The translations under genes and the position numbers were made by a program. From assembly GCF_036850765.1 (NCBI RefSeq), contig NC_089490.1, positions 241,056,442-241,120,441 of the forward strand: a stretch of 64,000 nt of DNA, given 5' to 3'. The notes below the pieces were generated by a model. That model was not told the origin of the DNA, made no database searches, and saw nothing but the letters and a program-made list of their open reading frames with translations. Of this stretch, positions 10,084-24,563 are shown one piece after another; the stretch's first letter is position 1; each line of letters starts with the position of its first letter. The stretch is from Saccopteryx bilineata (Eukaryota > Chordata > Mammalia > Chiroptera > Emballonuridae).

Positions 10084-13000
10084 CCACGGGCCCCCCAGGC
10101 CAGGTCTGCCCCTTGTCCAGCTTTCGCCTTCCCACCAAAGGAGGGTGTGTGGACGGTCCTTGCCCCTGTCCGTCCTGCGGTCACCTCTCTGAATCTTTCT
10201 ATGCCCCAATCCTCCTCCACCTGCACTGGGTTTGTGGCCATTCTCCCAGAAGCCTGGTCACGACTGCACACGCCATGTGAAGGCCTGGGGTGTGTCCAGT
10301 GGCCATAGCCACAGGCTGCTCGCTGCCTGTCCTCACTGGGTCCTCTATCCAGCCACTGCTAGACCCTGTGTGGGACACCAGAGACAGCTGGTATGGGGCA
10401 GTTGTCACATGGCCTGTGGGGCCCTTTTCATTAGGTCCCAGGGGACAGCAGCACAGAGGCCCTCTGTGCTGTGGCTTCCCCACTCCCCACGGTGGCCCTG
10501 ACAGAGACCCATTCCCTCCCTGCACCGATTCTGTCTGCTCTCTGTCCCCATGCCGAGAACACGGCAGCCCTCTCTTGTCACCGCCCACTGGTTCTCAGCT
10601 GGGGGCTTTGTCACAAAGGCCTCCCTTCCTTTGCTGTGTCTAGCTTGCTCTGGCTCCTGGTCCCAGGGAGAAACGATGCCGTCACAGGCAGGTGGAGGAG
10701 AGAGGGACGGGGCGTGGTGGGCAGCTGTGAGGGGGGGCGTGCAGCCCACGCTGAGACAGTCTGGCAGCTAGATTTAGGGGAGAGATGTTTGTTTTCTTAG
10801 ATGCCAGCAGAAATGCCGTCGTCCCAGAGGTTTTGGAGGGTGGAAGTCTCAGAACCTAAGGTCGTGTGCTGGGCCCACTGTGGCCATCACCCCAACCCAT
10901 GGTCCGGCCTCTCTGGCCATCACTTCCACTTGGCAGTGAGTGACAGACACACAGGGAGTTTTCCTGACGGGAACCGAGGCCTGCGGGTGCTCCAGCCCTG
11001 GGCCTTTCCAGGGGACAGCCCCCCCTCCACCTCCCATCTTGCAAACATGTCCCGGTCCTATAAGCTGTCCTTCACAGGGCCAGTCACACTGTGGCCGCTG
11101 TCCTCTGGACAAAACACCGCCATGTACGTGCTAGACCGATGGCTCTGCCCCCTTGTCCAGCACAAACTCAAACCCTTCGTTCTTGACCCAACGTTAACTC
11201 TTGAGAGTTCGTCTCTTGTAGGCGTTTTATCCCGTGGTTGGTTTATTCTGTGTGGAGGTCACTGACGTGGTCCTCACTGGGGTGCTAGTGGTGGTTTTTA
11301 GCGTGGCCATGCTCTCCACTGTCCACGTGGTTTCACATGGTACTTCCAGAAAATGCCGGCATTCTCGAGCCTCAGAAATGTCACGTAACTGTAACTCTGG
11401 GTCCCAGCCACAGAGTGGGACCTGTGTCTGCTGCGTCCCCGTCAGAGTTCACAGGACCCCCCCTCCCCTGCCCGCTCTCCCAGAGAGCCCTGTGGCTCAC
11501 ACTGTGTTGTCTAGGCCATACCTCAGGTAGTCATGGCGTCTCCCCCTCACAGGCACCTCCATCTCTGGGGACAAGGAGCCCTCATACCCCTCTTGGCATG
11601 TCCTGAAATTTGGGGACAGGTGGTGGCTGCCTCTTGCTCAGGAAAATTGAATTATTAGGGAGACGTCTTAACCCTCCACTGAGGCAGACAGGCTGAGGGT
11701 CCCAGAGCCATCACAGCCGTGCCTTTGCAGTGTGGGCGGGTCCTCAGACCCTGGGGTTGGCGCCCTTCCATGTTCCAGATGCCTTTTCTTGCCAGAAAGT
11801 TTCCTTGTGATGAAGTTCTAGCTTTTCAATCTCAGGAACCCTGGGTCTGCAGCCAGAACTCATGGATTGTGACATCCCCCCACCCGTGTGTCAGGCAGCC
11901 TCCCACACTGGGTGAGGAATGGCTACAGCTGGGGCTCAGCTCTGCCAGGGGAAGTGTCCATGGTATGGGGAGTCCTCAGCCGGCTCCCCAGAACCCTGCC
12001 GTGCCTGTAGGAGGAATCCCCAGCGGAGCTTCTCTGGCCATGGTTTCAGGCTCCATTCCCTTCCCCACACAGCTCTGGGCACCCCGCCCCTGCCCCCTTG
12101 TACCACAGGCTCATGCGGGGCCCAGTGTTGCTGCCAAATGATCTAAAAAGCAGGCAGGCCTGGGGCTGTGGCGGAGCCCTCTGCTAGGTGGGCTCAGTTG
12201 GAGCTCTGGGCCTCCCTGCCCCGTCCCCAGTCCTGCTCTTGTTTGAGACCATGATATGCTGACTGTTCTAAGGCCCCTGGTGAGGGAGTCGGGACTCTGG
12301 GGTTCCCTTACCCACATCCCCCTCCTGGATAAGATGTGCTTCCCTAAGCATTCCACTCGGGAAGCACAGAGGCTGAAACCCAAGGACCAGCCTGAGAGCC
12401 ACACAGAGGGGGCTACGGACTGTCCACCCAGGGCTTGGACGGCGCCAGAGCTGAGGGAACTCGGTCAGAGCCATGCGTGGTCAGGCCTGGTTTTGCATGC
12501 GCGCTGGCCCATTGTGGGGTGGGCACAAAGCAGCCAGAGGGAGTGTGGAGAGCACAGAGCTTGACAGTGTCATCAGCTCCTCGGAAGGGGACGCCAGCTG
12601 GACCTGGCAGCCAGGCTAGTGGGAAGGGCACTCCTAGCTCCACTGTCCAGTTGAGCCAGTGGGTCCCTGGAGCTTGACAGTAAGGGCTACCCTGATGGGA
12701 TGCACAGCTGTCCCTGCCCAAGCCCAGACCACCTGCAGCTACAGGTGGGGTCCTCGTGCCCATGTTTAAGATGGTATCAGTCCCGAGGACAGCAGCTGAG
12801 GGGAGGGGAGGACTGGGCCTGTGTGTCTGAGCGTGTGTCTAGAGATGATCGATAAGGTGGGCTTGAATGTCAGGTCCTGCCATATCGCTCCTGAAAGGCA
12901 GGTCAAAGTGGACAGAGGGGCAGGAACCCTGGGTGGGAGGACACAGAAGCCAGGCCCTGCAACACAGAGAGGGTGGCAGCCGCCAGCATTGGGGGGGGGG

Positions 13001-14470
13001 GGGGGAGAGTCTCAGAGGCAGAGCTCGGGCAGGGAAGCGAGCAGTCTCCCTGGTGGCTTGTCCCTCAGTCTCCCTACTGGGCAGTGACCTGCTCTGGAGC
13101 CACGAGGCTTCCGGGTCAGCAACTGATTGCTTGTGGCCTGATGAGACTGCGAGAGATGGACTCATGGCCACCGGGCACTGTCACCACAGCTACTGGGTAA
13201 GGTGTCATGGGAGCCAAGGAAACAGAACCTTGACCATTAGGTGCCCCTAGAGAGTGGGGTTCAGGTCCCTGGCCATTGTGGCTGAGGGTTAGGACCACAG
13301 CTGGGTGGAGGCTTTGGGAAGAAGTGTCCCGGTCAGGGGACAGTTACAGTGGCATCCTGAGCGGTCTGACAATGGGGAGACTGGGCATGCGAAGGGGTGC
13401 CAGCCCTCTAGGCTCTTGGGGAGTCAGTGCTATGGCCCGTGCCTATCCACCCCCAGTGCCATCAGCATCTGGACAGTGAATCGGCCCAAGGTTCTGCTAT
13501 TTCTCCGAGTCTCCCTGATGCTTCTATTTAACTTCCTCCTGGGTGGCCCCGCTGGTGACATCATGGTTCTCAGAGCAACCCCTCACCCTCTCCTACCTCC
13601 CTCCACATCTCCACTCCCAGCTTTCCTCACTTAGAGCAGATGGTGCTGTAGAGAAGGCTGTCTGTGAGCCACCACCATGTACCTGTCCCCTCTCAGAGCC
13701 CCCTGGTGGGGCTGCTGGCCTCACAGCCTGGCCATGGGTGGTGCATCCCAAGAGGTGTGACCACTTCTCCTGGAGACAGTGTCAGAGGCCGTAGGGCAGC
13801 TCAGCCCACCACTGAGGGCTGAGGACAGGCCTGCTGATGGCTGGAGCTCAGTGTCCCCAGACCAGCACAGGGCCCTGAGCAAGGGCACCTGCCTGATCCC
13901 CCACACCCGGAAACCTGGGAGGGAGGCCAGGTGATGGGGTAGCGAAGGGCAGGAGAGGTTCTGGGTGGATGCAGCCTCTCAAGCCAGCGTCCCTGACCTG
14001 GGCTCATCACCCACTGCACCTAGCAGGGCCACCATGTCCCTGGGGGGAGAGATGCTGTGTCATCCTTGTGTCTATCTTGAAAAAGGGGCTCAGGCTTTGC
14101 TCTCTGGTTTCCTCCTTCCATTCTCTGCTCTGACCTTGGTCAGATGGGGTCCCTGCCTCTCCCCTTGTGCCCCCCGCTTCACCCTGCAGCCCCCACATCA
14201 CTCAGTGCAGATGCAAGTGGCCCGACTCAGCCCGCTGTAAATACCTGGGTGGGGGCACAGGCCAGGCCAGGTCCACTTTGTGAACTGAATGTATTTTTAT
14301 GCAACTTTGAGTGGCCTTTCAACCCTGAGATAAATAAGTTTGTTTTACTGGTGGTTGTTATATTAAGTATTCTGTGTTTGAAAGTTTGGGAATAATATTC
14401 ACATCTGTATGATGCCTGTAAACACAACAGTATTTATAAAGGAGTAAATAAAGCTGTTTTAACTTTGTGG
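10084..14470 (+). other. PPP1R12B: 3'UTR of long PPP1R12B isoform
   Basis: The UTR is about 4.4 kb, from the stop codon to the AATAAA at 14447. The last 200 bp are A/T-rich, unlike the GC-rich body. A 15-base G run lies at 12991-13005. No SINE or LTR insertion was recognised inside it, which is notable given their density elsewhere. Confidence 0.8.
14447..14452 (+). terminator. PPP1R12B: Poly(A) signal AATAAA, long PPP1R12B isoform
   Basis: AATAAA lies in an A/T-rich context and is followed within 30 bp by T- and GT-rich sequence (TTTTAACTTTGTGGCTGT). This is taken as the main 3' end of the gene. Confidence 0.85.
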
Positions 14471-15409
14471 CTGTCTCCATGGTTTGGGAAATGCAGTTTG
14501 TGGGTTCCTGCCTCACAATGTCACTGCCTTTGCCGCTCGGGCCTCACCCTGGACAGGCTGGAGGTTCAACAGGATACCAGGGACCAAGGCTCCTGGCCCA
14601 GGTCGGGGAGGAGGACAGGTGTTTCTATGACAAGGGTGCTGAGCCCATCTGGATGGCCACTACGTCTGCACCTGGGAGGTCGCAGCCAGAGGCAGTGTTT
14701 TCCTGGGTCCCTGAAGGTCTATACCCCCCCCCTCTGCTACATACATGACAGACACAGCAGCCAGAACCACCATGCAGCTCCGAGCCATGACAGGCTCCTG
14801 TGGCACTGCTGGAGGTTAAATCCACACTCAGAGGGCGGCCCATGCCCATGGTGTGCAGGTGCAGGTCACCCAGCAACCCGCAGGTCTGCTGTCCGCACCG
14901 CTAGCCCAGCCTGGGGCTCTGTCGTCCTATCCTTGCTGTCACCCAGCAGCTTGTGGCCTAAACTACATCAGAGCACACACAGGCCTGAGGGGCGTAGAAC
15001 CAAACCAGGGAAGTGTGTGATAGCCAGGACCCTTGCCCCCTGTGACCCTCACCAGACTGGCCATCAGCCTCCCTGCTGGAACTGAAGCCCATCCTTCACA
15101 CCTTCATCTGCCTCTGGGCCTAGGGCAGGAACCTGAGCCCCCTGTCCAGCTCAGGGATAATGCCGCCCTGTCTTCTCTTCCCCTAGAAATCCCAGAGCCC
15201 TCTCACTGGTCCCCGACATCATTGCAATGAGGTGAGAGAGGGCCTGGCAGAAATTCTCACTTTCCAAAGCCCCCAAGCCCAGCCCAGCATGGCCATCTGT
15301 GCCTACTGCCCAGGAGAGAAGACCTTGAGCACAGGCTGCCAGACTGCCTCCTCCCCACCTGCCCACTGCCCTAGCCCAGCAAACAACCAGAGACACCCCC
15401 CACCCCCAG
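14471..15409. other. Intergenic gap between convergent PPP1R12B and SYT2
   Basis: About 0.94 kb separates the inferred 3' ends of the two convergent genes. It contains a C run near 14726-14734 but no recognised repeat or exon. Readthrough from either gene would create antisense overlap. Confidence 0.65.
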
Positions 15410-15427
15410 TTTCTCTGAGCTCATTTC

Positions 15428-15433
15428 TTTAAT
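15428..15433 (-). terminator. SYT2: Candidate poly(A) signal ATTAAA for SYT2
   Basis: Plus-strand TTTAAT reads ATTAAA on the minus strand. It is followed, in the minus direction, by G/T-rich sequence within 50 bp (GTGTCTCTGGTTGTTTGC). It sits 4.6 kb past the stop codon, consistent with the long SYT2 3'UTR expected from other mammals. The exact cleavage site is inferred. Confidence 0.55.
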
Positions 15434-18400
15434 AAGGAGACGCAGCTCATTACAAAATAAGTTTGACAAGATCAGACACAAACAAGGTCCACAGAAGGGG
15501 TGGGGAGCATTGCCAAGCGGGGGGGGGGTGGCTGCACATGTCCTTTCTATGAAGACAAAGGTGGGCTCCTGGTGGGGCCAATACAACCAGGAACTAGGGC
15601 AGACTCCAGTCCACCTGCCTGGTTTGGAAGCTTCCAGAACAGCCAGGCCCTGCGAGAGGGTCCTAAGACCCCTGGGCAGGGAGGCTGGGTGGGGATGTGC
15701 CCACTGTCACCGCTACTCCTCCATGGGGGACAACAGTTACAGAGCAAGACCCCTGTCTGTCTCCTCCACTCTGAGCCCCTGGCCCCGCCCACTCAACAGC
15801 CTCTCTGCGTCCCGCCCTCGTCCCTGGCACAGGGATCCCTAGGCTGCAGTGCACTCATACACACATCTGGGCTCGAGGTGGGCACAGCCCACCTGGCACC
15901 TGCACCCACCTGCCTGATGCTCCATCCTCACCTCTCCTTCCACGTTCACCTCCACAGCCTGCCTGAGACCTGCTGCAACCCCCAGGAGCGGCTGCCGACT
16001 GCGGGCCACATGTGCCCTGAGTGACGACCCCAGCCAGACCTGCTCTGCATGCACAGCGGAGCCCACCCTGGGGTGCCTGTGGTCACACTGCAGGAGGAAG
16101 CATGTGGGAGGAGCCTGCCTTTGCCTCCAAGAACCTGACCCCACAGCATGAAGTGAGCACTGTCCATCCCAGGTGCTGACAGGAACCTGACCACAGGCCG
16201 AGCCTCTGGCTGCTCCTGAACAAACGTCCACACGCTCTCAGAAAGCTACCAAAACCAGAGTGCCCAGCACGGCCATCCCCACAGGGCCTCTGGCAACATC
16301 ACCCAAGACCCCACAGAAGCTCTGGATGCCTTCATCCTCGTGACGTGGACTGAGCGCAGGGGAATGGCAGCAGGGGAGCCCTTCACAAGTGGTCTGTGGG
16401 AGCCAGTCGGGGACGGAGCTCCTGGGAGGAACAAGGCCAGGCTCCAACAGGGCCCCTTTATGGCTTTTCAGTTAATTCATACAGTGGGTTAAGGGGACAC
16501 CACACACATACACAGGACACCAGACACCGGGCTGAACACAGCACAGGACACCAAGGGTCAGCCCCAGCCCTGCAGACAGAGGTGCAGCTCGCGGGGATGG
16601 GCCCACTGGTGCCAGCAGCCCCAGCAGGGCTGATGCAGGCTCTGGCTAGGGGGTTCCCGGTGGGCAATGCAGGGAAGGGAGACGGACATTCATGACGCAG
16701 ACACTAAGGTGGAGTGGGGCGCGCAGCCCTGCCATGCGCTATTTACAGGAGGTCAGACATGCATCTCGGTGGGCGAGTCTCAGTCACAGCCTACAAGTGA
16801 GCTACCTTCTCTGATCAACAACTAAACGTGAGGTGGGGGTCAGATGAGACTCAAATGGCTTCAGAAGGTCCTAGTTTTGTTGTTGCTTAAAAAATTAAGT
16901 ATATTTCTGTGTCTTCAAGTCACAGTGTCCCCTGCAGCTCAAAATATAGGTTCAGTGGAACCCTGGTGACTGGCCTCAGCCCTGGGGCGAGGCCCAGGGG
17001 TGAGGCTGCCCAGTAAAACTGCAGCACTGCATTTAATCTGAACTCCAGACACAACAAAGCACAGTTAGTAGTGTGTGTCCCAAATCACGCCTAAGACACA
17101 TCTACACTTCAAAATTATCGGTTGTTTATCTGAAATTCAAGTTTAACTGGCAGTATTTTTTACTTGCCAAATCTGGCCACCCTGTTACGGGATTCTGGGA
17201 CACTTCCCAGTGGAGGAGGGGGCAGTTCCTGGGTTAGTTTCTTCCTACCATTGGAGGGGGGGGGAGGGCCAGGGGACAGCTCTCTGAGCGTGGGCGAGAC
17301 CAGGAATTAGCTCAGCAGGCACAGGGACCTGGGCTCTCTTGCTCCCCAACCGCTGGGCTCACCCACAAGCACCATCTTTCCTCTTCCTGCAGCCCTGGGC
17401 CAGCACAGTCAGGGCACAGACCCCACAATGCTCAGTGAGTGCCGGACTGAGGGGCCTGGAGGTTCACTTCCCATTCATGCCCAACACCTGCTCCTCCTGC
17501 CGTGGCTTCTGCCTCCAAAGTGGAAACGCCTGCAGCTCTGGCTGAGTTAAGTCTCCCTTCTGGAATGATCCTCAAGGAGAAAGGAAAAAGCCGAGCTTCC
17601 TGGCCTCCCTGGGTTTTCATGGCCTCAGCCCTTTGTTCCCCTCTCCTGGAAGAGTAGCCAGACATGAAAACTCACAGCCCCAGAGGCCTCCATACCCACA
17701 CAACACCCTGACACCCTACGTGGGACTGCGCCAGCTCCCTGAGGGCCCCAGAAAGAAACCCACAGGGCAGTGAGGTTTCCAACTGACGCTCTGTGGCCTG
17801 AGTATCACCCTCAAGTGGAGAACACGTACACACAGGCCCAGATAGGTGACTTCTGCTGAGATGGCTCATCTGGGCCAGGGGCTCCCCACACCCAGGTGTC
17901 TCCTGACGCCCACAGAGTGTCTTAGCCGCCTTTCCCCAGCCCTCAGGCTGCCCCCTAGAGGTGGGCCCAGAGCAGTGAAATCCAGCCGGTATCCTCAGGG
18001 ACCAGGAACATTATGCCACCAGATGTGCCACTGTTTCCTTTTTTTCCCTGAAGGCAGTGGCCACGCTGGGCTCCGGAAAGGCTGAAGAAGCCCCCAGGTG
18101 GGAGAAGATGGGCTGGGAAAAGGCAATAGAGGAAGGGGTGAGGCTGACAAGGAGGGTCTGTGGCTGGGTTCGTGCGATAAGGGAAGGGGATGAGACGGAC
18201 AAAAGCACCGGATCCCATTGCTCTGGGGTGGGGCTGAGCCCAGGACTTCTGATGCCCGTCTCTGTGGGCACCCCACAGCCCTCATCGTCCTGCTGGGGCC
18301 TCCCGTCTTCATGCTGACAACTCGCACGCACGTGGTCCAGGAACAAATAACTTTACGTCCCAAGGCCACTGGCTAGGAGCAGGGGCTGCGGAGGCGGGTT

Positions 18401-19611
18401 AAGGGTGAGGGTGTCTCTCATCCCTTCTCCAGCCAAGATGGCAACACAAAACCAAACACCTTCTCTTTCCTTTCAGTAAAACAGACACTCTGCACCTTGC
18501 TCATGCTGCGTCCTTCAAGCCCAAGTCTCCAACACTGCCCCCAGCTGTCCCAGGTGCCACAGGGAGCCGAGGTGGCCTAGGTGGGGCATTCTCCTGGGAA
18601 GGAGAGGCCTGGGGACCTGGGGACGCTGTGCGGCTGCGGGCTCAGGGCTGAAGGACAAGCCAAGCTGGGAAAAAGGGCCGCCTGGGGCTGCCTCCCCCGC
18701 CAGACTCCAGGTTTGGGAGGGGGCTCAGTGCAAACTTGAGTAACATATATATGGCTTTTTGTCAATGCTGGGAACAAAAGTTGGACAGGAAATGGGACAC
18801 AAGAGCATGGGGTAGAAACCCCCGGGTCCTCCACCACAGTTTGGAAGGATGCCCAGCCTCTTGGAATTCAGAGAGGCGCCTCCCTGAGGAATGGAGACTG
18901 CTTCCCCCCCCTCCCAGCACCCTGGGCCATGCTGGCTGCCCATAAACCTCCAGCAGGGAGGGCAAAGCGGTGGGAGCCAGGGGTTTTCGGTGTCCCGCCC
19001 ACCTCATATGGGAAATCTGGAAACCTCTCCGTCTGTCAGCCACCCTCCTCTCCTCACCTGGACCTCAGGAGAACTGAGAACAGCTCACTCAGCTTTCCTT
19101 ACTCTGCACAGGTGATGTGTCTTCAAACAGGTTGCTTCACTTGAGTTAAAAGAGAAAGCAAAGCATGATGGGGAATGAGCACGCAGACCACAGCCCTCTA
19201 TTTGGCAAAGGGAGGAGCGTCTGCTCCCCCTGGAGGTGGGGGGTGCGAGGGTCCAGAGGTGTATCTGGTCTCTTGGGGTAACAGGTCTCCTGTTTCATTG
19301 TAGTTGGATGTGAACTGTCAACAAGAGTGAGCTCCCGGTCCTGGTCTTGGAGTCTGACCGATCTAGCGAACAGTTCACGTCCACGAGTGTCCCAATAACG
19401 TCTCGCGGGGCAATCACGGCTGAGAGCAGGCAGTCTGTGATGTCAGGGAGTGATCTTTGCTCTGGACAAATCCAGTCTCCCAGAGAGCAACTCAGCAGGT
19501 TGACCTCCCACTTAGACGAGGACCTCCCCTCAGTCAGGGTACCCAAACAGCCTCTGTTTCCGCAGAAATTCACTGTCCACGGCTCATTCCAGGAACAGAG
19601 AGATGCTCTCT

Positions 19612-19672
19612 CACACACACACACACACACACACGTGTGCACACATGCACTCACGCACATGCACACACTCGG
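19612..19672. repeat. CA-rich microsatellite in SYT2 3'UTR
   Basis: About 11 pure CA units are followed by degenerate CACG/CATGCA repeats that alternate purine and pyrimidine. It is a simple repeat with Z-DNA-prone sequence inside the predicted 3'UTR. Confidence 0.85.
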
Positions 19673-20076
19673 ATCGCTGCCCGTGTGCCACCTTCCCTGA
19701 CAGGAACCAGGAAGTGCTGCCCTTTGTTGGTCACAAACACTCAAAACACAGGACACACGGCGACGTTCCGTCATGAGAGGGCGCCCCCATGAGGCTGCAG
19801 TGAAGCTGTAGGGGACCCAGGGACTGTGACGGGCATGCAGCAGTGGGACAGCGCCTGGGATGGTGACCAGAGCCAGGCTTCCCGTCTGCCTCACGGGGAC
19901 GCCCTCACAAAGCCACCAGAGGAAAGCTGGTCTTTAAAAAGACAGAGGAGGAGAGACGAGGACACAACCACACGATGGGAAAGGGTGGGAGCCTCTACGG
20001 AGCATAACTGAGGTATTGAGAGCTCTGGGTCCGTTGGCGTCCGTGCTGGCCCGTGCGGCGCTGCTGCCGCCGCCGC

Positions 20077-20283
20077 CTACTTGTTCTTGCCCAGAAGTGC
20101 GTCCACCTCCTCCTCGGGCTTCAGCGAGTGCCACTGGGCGATGGGCCTCCGCGGGTTGGCCAGCATATCGGACCAGTGCCGTAGCTCCGTGCCAGTGGCA
20201 TTGGTGCCCACAAAGATCTTGCCAATGGCCTCATTCTTGCCCAACTTATCATAGTCCAGCACAGTGACCACCACCTGGACTTT
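20077..20283 (-). CDS. SYT2: SYT2 last coding exon, C2B C-terminal half
   Basis: The acceptor TCCACAG is followed by AAA, and 68 codons run from [13 protein letters not shown] to LLGKNK, with the stop at 20077-20079. It provides the C2B loop-3 Ca2+ ligands: Asp 360 and 362, with Glu 368 where SYT1 has Asp, which is the usual SYT2 state as I recall it. The WHSLKP motif near the end is the conserved synaptotagmin C-terminal WHXL signature used in vesicle docking and endocytosis. The protein end matches mammalian SYT2. Confidence 0.97.
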   Translation of the reverse strand, partial: KVQVVVTVLDYDKLGKNEAIGKIFVGTNATGTELRHWSDMLANPRRPIAQWHSLKPEEEVDALLGKNK

Positions 20284-22288
20284 CTGTGGAAAACAGAGGA
20301 GAGGTTGGCCAGAGAAAGGGGGTTCCCATGACCAAACCTCTCCCCTCACAGGCTCGAGTTTCGGTCTGGCTCCAACGAAGACGAACTTACAGGGTAGCAG
20401 AAGCCACACCTACTAGAAACAACCTATCCCTACCCACAGGGGACTGTGGGCCATATTGTGCTCCAGGCTGGGCTGAGTGGAGGGGGTGAGAAGTGAGATG
20501 AGTCTCACCTCTGATGAATGTGACAGATGTGTGCTTAAAACTTACAACACAGGCCCTGGCCGGTTGGCTCAGTGGTAGAGCGTCGGCCTGGCGTGCAGAA
20601 GTTCCGGGTTTGATTCCCGGCCAGGGCACACAGGAGAGGCGCCCATCTGCTTCTCCACCCCTCCCCCTCTCCTTCCTCTCTGTCTCTCTCTTCCCCTCCC
20701 GCAGCCGAGGCTCCATTGGAGCAAAGATGGCCCAGGCGCTGAGGATGGCTCCTTGGCCTCTGCCCCAGGCGCTAGAGTGGCTCTGGTCGTAACAGTGCAG
20801 AGCCCCGGAGGGGCAGAGCATCGCCCCCTGGTGGGCAGAGCGTCACTCCCTGGTGGGCGTGCCGGGTGGATCCCGGTCGGGCGCATGCGGGAGTCTGTCT
20901 GTCTCTCCCCGTTTCTAGCTTCAGAAAAATTAAAAATTAAAAAAATTAAAAAAAACCTTACAACACAAAGGGGAACTTGGGGATCTCGGGGGAGGCAACA
21001 ATCCTGCCCAGGTCAGTCAGGAAGGCTTCACAGAGGGGCTAACCCATGAGCCGGGAGGTGAAGCTGAGAGTTTCTCCAGCAGAGAGAGGAGAGGGGGATC
21101 CCAGAAGGAAGATGAGCCTGGGGAAAGGCACCCAGCATTTGGGAACAGAGGCTTGATCGGGTGGACAGAAAAGCCACCAGGACAGGAATGCGTCAGTGAG
21201 TGGGCTGGGTTCAGCTGTGGAGTGAGTGTTTCATCCTACAGGTAAGTGGCACAGAGCACCTGCAGACTTGTGAGAGAAGTGGCCTGGACATTTCAGCAGA
21301 GGACGCAGGATGGAGGGGTCACTAGAGGGCTAGGACAGCTGGCAGGGAGACCGGCCAGGGCCATGGGGTCTGGGAGGGCAGATACTGGTCCCTGAAGCCC
21401 GGCAGTGGCAGTGGGAAGGAAGTAGGGTCGGACTGGAAGGTGTCCAGGGTGAGAGTCGGGAGGGCTTTGTGACAGGTAGGGTGATGGAGGGACCCTCCTG
21501 ACTTAGGTAGCCCAGGCTCACCCTCGAGGACCTACCCTGCTCCAGGCATCTCCCTGTCTCAGTGGCCTGTTCTTGCTCCCTCTCCTGACCATGAGCTCCT
21601 TGGGACTAAGTGCCCCCCGCTGCCCCCCCTCTGCCCCCATAGGTAGGAAATTCACAGTGAGGTGTGAAGAAGAGTGGAAGGGGCGGGCGTCTGAGAGGAG
21701 TGGCCGTAGATAGAGGACCAGTCACCAAAGACAGAATTCAGATGAAGCAGGTCTGGCTGGAGGGACCTGGGGGTCACAGTGCTGGATTCAGATACACCGC
21801 CCTTGCATGCCTGGGCAGGTGCCCTCTGCCTAAGTTCTTCACAGGGAGGACTTGGGGTCAAACATGACCCCTGAGGTGCCCTCTTTCATAGACCCCTCCA
21901 CAGACCACAGCACCCTCGCTGCAGCCCCCGTGGGAGGAGGAGAAAGGAGGAGCTTTCTACAAAGAGGAGAGACCGAGACCCTAAACCCCTGACTGCAGCC
22001 TGGATGCTGGGGGTCTCCTGTCCCGCCAGGTTCAGGTCCACTCACGCTCATAAAGAGGTGGAAGACAGACCTCATCCCCAACCCGGAGAAGGGAGGAGGA
22101 AAAAGGAAAGAGGAAGGGTCAGGGGGTGGCTGGGGGCCGGCGAACCAGGCAGTAAGTGCTAGGCAGAATGAAGGAGGAGGCCCCAGGGAGCAGCAGGTGG
22201 GAGCCAGCGCCCCACGAGCGTCGGATTCCCTCTGCTCAGGCCTCGACTTGTGGCCGGCCGCCCACCTGCCCCCCAAAGGCCCAGGCAC
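20284..22288 (-). other. SYT2 intron
   Basis: This 2.0 kb intron contains a complete plus-strand SINE (20552-20956). The remainder has no recognised element. Splice sites are GTGCCTGG donor and TCCACAG acceptor. Confidence 0.85.
20552..20956 (+). mobile_element. tRNA-derived SINE, long family, complete
   Basis: The head GGCCCTGGCCGGTTGGCTC is followed by a B-box-like GGTTTGATTCC, the CT-rich block, the CCATTGGAGC marker and an A-rich tail. It is flanked by a perfect 11-bp duplication, CTTACAACACA, at 20541-20551 and 20957-20967. It has the doubled GGGCAGAGC/CCTGGTGGGC module near its 3' part. It lies antisense to SYT2. Confidence 0.95.
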
Positions 22289-22422
22289 CTGAATCTGCTC
22301 GAAGGGGATCTCAAAGCTGAAGGACTCGTTGAAGTACGGGTTCAGCGTCTTCTTCTTCACCGTCGTCTTCTTCTTCTTGAGCCTCTTGCCATTCTGCATC
22401 AGGTGAATTTTCACGTAGGGAT
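22289..22422 (-). CDS. SYT2: SYT2 exon, C2B polybasic region
   Basis: The exon starts with two bases completing Asp 306, a loop-1 Ca2+ ligand, and encodes residues 307-350 through FEQIQ before a GTGCCTGG donor. It carries the lysine-rich strand [13 protein letters not shown] that binds PIP2 and SNAREs in synaptotagmins. The acceptor GCGCAG is preceded by a 40-bp tandem repeat, so the branch point must lie in or very near that repeat. Confidence 0.96.
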
Positions 22423-24395
<1,973 letters not shown>

Positions 24396-24563
24396 CTCCT
24401 CCTTCTCCCCGCCTTGCAGGTCTCTCCACTCCTCAATGGGCTGGCCAAGGTCCACGGTGTTCATGGGCACCTTCACCTCTCCGATGATGTCGTGTTTGGA
24501 GAAACGGTCAAAGTCATAGATGGCCATCACCAGGGTTTTGCCCCCCAGCTCCTGGTATGGCAC
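24396..24563 (-). CDS. SYT2: SYT2 exon, C2A C-terminal half
   Basis: The 56 codons (residues 211-266) run from [11 protein letters not shown] to GGEKEE and are phase 0 at both ends. [10 protein letters not shown] supplies the C2A loop-3 ligands Asp 227, 229 and 235. The exon ends with the short C2A-C2B linker. The acceptor is CCTGCAG and the donor GTGAGAATG. Confidence 0.97.

Larger units (their letters stand above)
1..14470 (+). other. PPP1R12B: PPP1R12B gene, 3' part (partial)
   Basis: This is the 3' portion of the gene for myosin phosphatase targeting subunit 2 (MYPT2). The family holds the PP1 catalytic subunit on myosin light chain, and its C-terminal coiled coil and leucine zipper bind partners such as PKG. 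The same 3' exons also serve the heart-specific small subunit M20/M21. Six coding exons are visible, all with AG acceptors and, where internal, GT donors, and all junctions are in phase. The four constant exons give 117 residues, followed by either a 42-residue or a 28-residue C-terminus from alternative last exons. The ankyrin repeats, the PP1-docking motif and the small-subunit start exon lie upstream of the window. Identification is from recognised protein sequence. Confidence 0.95.
15410..20076 (-). other. SYT2: SYT2 3'UTR
   Basis: About 4.65 kb lies between the stop codon and the candidate poly(A) signal. It has an A/T-rich block at about 16,860-17,160 and a CA/CACG simple-repeat stretch at about 19,612-19,672. 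No SINE was recognised in it. Its end is inferred, so alternative shorter 3' ends cannot be excluded. Confidence 0.65.

Noticed and set aside
20552..20640. tRNA-like sequences with A- and B-box motifs at SINE heads (also at 42822, 49670, 32677 and complements)
   Set aside because: They continue into the CT-rich SINE body and A tail and are flanked by target duplications, so they are SINE heads, not tRNA genes.
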